Assembly (NCBI GenBank): GCA_947454525.1
Contig: CANGJM010000002.1
Location: forward strand, 124,001-188,000
From: Flavobacteriales bacterium
GTDB lineage: Bacteria; Bacteroidota; Bacteroidia; Flavobacteriales_D; Crocinitomicaceae
Direction of reading: 5' to 3'
DNA: 64,000 bases
Position 1 is the stretch's first letter; every line of letters starts with the position of its first letter. Shown here piece after piece: positions 60,907 through 64,000 of the stretch. A program made the translations under genes and the position numbers. A model generated the notes under the pieces. That model saw only the letters and a list, made by a program, of their open reading frames with translations. It was not told where the DNA came from and ran no database searches.

Positions 60907-62808
60907 ATGGAAAATCACATAAAAGCGCTCATTCTAGAACACGCAACGACCTTGTTTGGACAAGAGATTGATGAACAATTGATTCAATTTCAAGTGACAA
61001 GAAAAGACGTGGAAGGAGATTTGACTTTAGTCGTTTTTCCTTTCGTGAAATTGCTTCGTTGTACACCTTTAGAAGCCGGACAAAAAATCGGAGACTTCAT
61101 CGAACAGCATGTTTCTGATGTGGAGAAGTGCATTGTCGTGAATGGATTCTTGAACATTGTTTTCTCCAATAACTACTGGTTGACACAGTTAAATGAGGTG
61201 TATCAAACGGCTTCTTACGGATTTGCTCCAAAAGGGTCAAGGCCGACAATCATGGTGGAATATTCTTCACCCAATACAAATAAGCCTTTGCATTTGGGAC
61301 ACCTTCGAAATAATTTCTTGGGATACTCTGTCGCTGAGATTTTGAAGGCGGATGGACACGAAGTCATCAAAACACAGGTGATTAATGACCGTGGAATTCA
61401 CATCTGTAAAAGCATGTTGGCGTGGGAGAAATTCTCGCCTTTGAATGAGAAGGGTGAACGCGAAACTCCACAAAACACTGGGTTAAAAGGCGATAAACTC
61501 GTAGGAAAGTACTACGTTGAATTTGATAAGAACTTGCAAAAGGAAGCCAAAGAACTCATTTCCGCTTGGGAAACGGGTGATTTTTCTTCCTGCTCGAATG
61601 AGGTAAAAACAGCTTTTACCAATTTTCAAACGGCAAAAATCGATAAGGACGAAAAAGCCATCCAAGGAATTGATGATAAAATCAAGGAATTGGCAAAGAA
61701 TAATACAAGTATCCTACTAGAAGCCAAAGAAATGTTGGTGAAATGGGAAGCACGCGATCCACAGGTTTATTTATTGTGGACCACCATGAATTCATGGGTA
61801 TATGATGGTTTCGAAAGTACATACACGAAAATGGGTGTGGACTTCGATAAGTTGTATTTTGAATCGGAAACCTATTTGTTAGGAAAAGACCAAGTGATCC
61901 AAGGAATCGCGGATGGTGTCTTTTTTCAAAAACCTGATGGTTCTGTGTGGATCGATTTAACCGCTGATGGCCTAGACGAAAAGTTAGTGCTTCGTTCGGA
62001 CGGAACTGCTGTATACATGACGCAGGATATCGGAACGGCAATTGACCGTTTTCATGATTTTCCGAGCCTAAATGGAATGGTGTACACCGTTGGAAATGAG
62101 CAAGATTACCATTTCAAAGTGTTGTTCTTGATTCTGAAAAAATTGGGCTATGCTTGGGCGGAAAATTGCTTCCATTTGTCCTACGGAATGGTGGATTTAC
62201 CTACTGGAAAAATGAAATCCCGTGAGGGAACAGTGGTCGATGCGGATGATTTGATGGATGAAGTCATTGAGAAAGCAGAAGAGATGACCAAGGAGCGTGG
62301 ACACATCGAATCCTTAAGTCCAGAGGAGCGCACTGCGCTTTTTGAACAAATTGGTTTAGGTGGACTGAAATATTATTTATTGAAGGTAGATCCGAAAAAA
62401 CGCATGATGTTTAATCCCGAAGAGTCGATTGACTTAACAGGAAATACGGGTCCGTTTATCCAATATGCACATGCCCGAATTTCAACTTTGTTGGAGCGTG
62501 CTGGACAAATTGATTTGAGTGAAATCCAAACGGCGGATTTGATTCATGAGGAAAAGGAAATCATCAAATTATTGACTCAATTCCCGCAAACCATTCACGA
62601 AGCAGCAAGTGGCTATTCTCCGGCAATCGTTGCGAATTACATTTATGATTTGGTGAAGAACTACAATCATTTTTATCAAGCAGTGAAAATTCTATCCGAA
62701 GAAAACACAGCGAATAAAAACCTACGATTAGCGTTGAGCGAATGTGTGCGACGCGCGATTCAGCAAAGCTTAATGGTATTAGGTGTGCAGGCACCGATGA
62801 AGATGTAA
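60907..62808 (+). CDS. argS: Arginyl-tRNA synthetase
   Basis: VEYSSPNTNKPLHLGHLRNN, NDRGIHICKSM, GMVDLPTGKMKSREGTVVDADDL. Confidence 0.96.
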   Translation: MENHIKALILEHATTLFGQEIDEQLIQFQVTRKDVEGDLTLVVFPFVKLLRCTPLEAGQKIGDFIEQHVSDVEKCIVVNGFLNIVFSNNYWLTQLNEVYQTASYGFAPKGSRPTIMVEYSSPNTNKPLHLGHLRNNFLGYSVAEILKADGHEVIKTQVINDRGIHICKSMLAWEKFSPLNEKGERETPQNTGLKGDKLVGKYYVEFDKNLQKEAKELISAWETGDFSSCSNEVKTAFTNFQTAKIDKDEKAIQGIDDKIKELAKNNTSILLEAKEMLVKWEARDPQVYLLWTTMNSWVYDGFESTYTKMGVDFDKLYFESETYLLGKDQVIQGIADGVFFQKPDGSVWIDLTADGLDEKLVLRSDGTAVYMTQDIGTAIDRFHDFPSLNGMVYTVGNEQDYHFKVLFLILKKLGYAWAENCFHLSYGMVDLPTGKMKSREGTVVDADDLMDEVIEKAEEMTKERGHIESLSPEERTALFEQIGLGGLKYYLLKVDPKKRMMFNPEESIDLTGNTGPFIQYAHARISTLLERAGQIDLSEIQTADLIHEEKEIIKLLTQFPQTIHEAASGYSPAIVANYIYDLVKNYNHFYQAVKILSEENTANKNLRLALSECVRRAIQQSLMVLGVQAPMKM

Positions 62809-62874
62809 GGATCATTTCTGCGTTTTCATTTCGATTCATTCCTGTCTTTTTTGCTTAACTTAAAGTAAAAAAGC

Positions 62875-63372
62875 ATGTCCGCTAATTTTAGAAAAAGCCA
62901 ATTTCGAATTCCCGATTGGGATTACCGAAAGGATGGAGCATATTTTATCACTATTTGCACGAAGAACAGCATTCATTTTTTCGGGGAAATAAACCAGCGT
63001 AAAATGATCTTATCTGAAATTGGTAAAATTGCGGAAGAATGTTGGTTGGAAATTGAAGGCCATTTCCCGAATGTTCATTTAAGGGAATTTGTTGTGATGC
63101 CGGATCATATGCATGGAATAATTGTCATTGATAAATCAATTTCTGTAAATACAGATCTCTTGTTGAAAGAAAATCGATTTCAAAATATCGGTAGTCAATC
63201 AATTTCAACCATCGTTGGATCATTTAAATCGGCAGTTTCAAGAAAATCACGTGAAATTAATCCCGAATTTGCATGGCACCCTCGTTTTCATGATCGGGTC
63301 ATTCGATCGTCCGTGGAATTGGATAGAATTGAAAATTATATTTCCAAAAACGTTGAAAATTATCATTCGTAG
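62875..63372 (+). mobile_element. REP-associated tyrosine transposase (RAYT, IS200-like Y1_Tnp)
   Basis: RKDGAYFITICTKN, HUH motif VVMPDHMHGIIVID, catalytic Tyr region RIENYISKNVENYH. Confidence 0.9.
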
Positions 63373-63392
63373 ACGCAGGGCATGCCCTGCGT
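63369..63392 (+). repeat. REP-like element 1: GTAG + 20-bp perfect palindrome
   Basis: GTAG|ACGCAGGGCATGCCCTGCGT; abuts/overlaps the transposase stop codon. Confidence 0.8.
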
Positions 63393-63432
63393 GAATGGTG
63401 ATTTACGATTATTTGGGTGCACAGTTCATGCT

Positions 63433-63460
63433 GTATACACAGGGCATGCCCTGTGTGTAC
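63433..63460. repeat. REP-like element 2: 28-bp inverted repeat with 20-bp perfect core
   Basis: GTAT|ACACAGGGCATGCCCTGTGT|GTAC; shares CAGGGCATGCCCTG with element 1. Confidence 0.8.
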
Positions 63461-63473
63461 GCATTTCCTGTGC

Positions 63474-64000
63474 CTATCTTCCAAAAATCACCTCGTCTGT
63501 TAGCTCGCGTACCATCAGAAACAATTCTTCTTTAAAGGTTTGTGCCTCGTAGGTTCCTTTTTCAATCTGACGCAGTTTGTGTTCCCATTGACCCGTTAAT
63601 TCTGGACTTTTCAGCAATTCACTCTTGATGGTGTCAATCAGGTTCATTCCGGTATCGGTCGCAACAAGGTTTTTCTTTTTCTTTTCGATGTATTTGCGTT
63701 TGAAAAGCGTTTCGATGATGTTTGCACGTGTCGATGGACGTCCGATGCCATTCTCCTTCATGATCTCTCGCATTTCTTCGTTCTCCACTAATTTACCTGC
63801 GGATTCCATGGCGCGCAATAAGGTCGCTTCGGTATAGTATTTTGGTGGGCTCGTTTTTCCTTTATGAATCAAAGGTTTGTGAGGTCCACTTTCGCCTTTT
63901 TCAAAAATCGGTAAAATTTTATCGTCGCTTTCGCCTTCTTTCTTCTTCGTTCCGGATTCCTTGTTTTCTGCTTTGAGATCATCGTAAATCATGCGCCATC
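63474..64000 (-). CDS. topB: Type IA DNA topoisomerase (topoisomerase III-like), C-terminal part; 5' end beyond window
   Basis: YYTEATLLRAMESAGKLVENEEMREIMKENGIGRPSTRANIIETLFKRKYIE; frame stays open to the window edge. Confidence 0.88.
   Translation of the reverse strand, partial: WRMIYDDLKAENKESGTKKKEGESDDKILPIFEKGESGPHKPLIHKGKTSPPKYYTEATLLRAMESAGKLVENEEMREIMKENGIGRPSTRANIIETLFKRKYIEKKKKNLVATDTGMNLIDTIKSELLKSPELTGQWEHKLRQIEKGTYEAQTFKEELFLMVRELTDEVIFGR

Overview
This 64 kb window is almost entirely protein-coding and looks chromosomal. Gene content (gldD/gldE, type A T9SS sorting domains, a CarboxypepD_reg TonB receptor, DUF4249-like protein, LptE/SecG/GroESL neighbourhood) and promoters of the TTTG-N19/20-TAnnTTTG type indicate Bacteroidota, probably Flavobacteriales near Crocinitomicaceae/Fluviicola. 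That taxonomic placement is inference. Most of the window is housekeeping: pdhB, clpXP, folK, gldDE, ssb, topA, miaB, lptE, secG, groESL, dus, manC, mlaEF-like, tRNA-Leu(UAG), tig, oxyR/prx, prfA, pyrF, rdgB, folB, gltX, gltA, rlmL-like, ftsK, arginase, argS and the C-terminal part of a type IA topoisomerase at the right edge. The regions most worth a second look are these. (1) A co-directional run at 38.99-49.25 kb combines a T9SS endonuclease I, a TonB receptor, a split 5'-nucleotidase, a DUF4249-like lipoprotein and a lamin-tail protein; it may be a dedicated extracellular nucleic-acid/phosphate scavenging locus. Its promoter region carries 13-bp-period direct repeats and a predicted 5'-terminal RNA hairpin. 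(2) An IS200-like REP-associated transposase (RAYT) has its stop codon formed by the GTAG of an abutting REP-like palindrome, with a second related palindrome 64 bp on. (3) prfA appears to have a leaderless promoter. (4) A three-gene envelope module of unknown function lies at 19.9-23.8 kb. (5) A 46-aa lipoprotein is missing from the ORF track. No CRISPR array, prophage or rRNA was seen. All family assignments come from reading motifs by eye; no database search was run.
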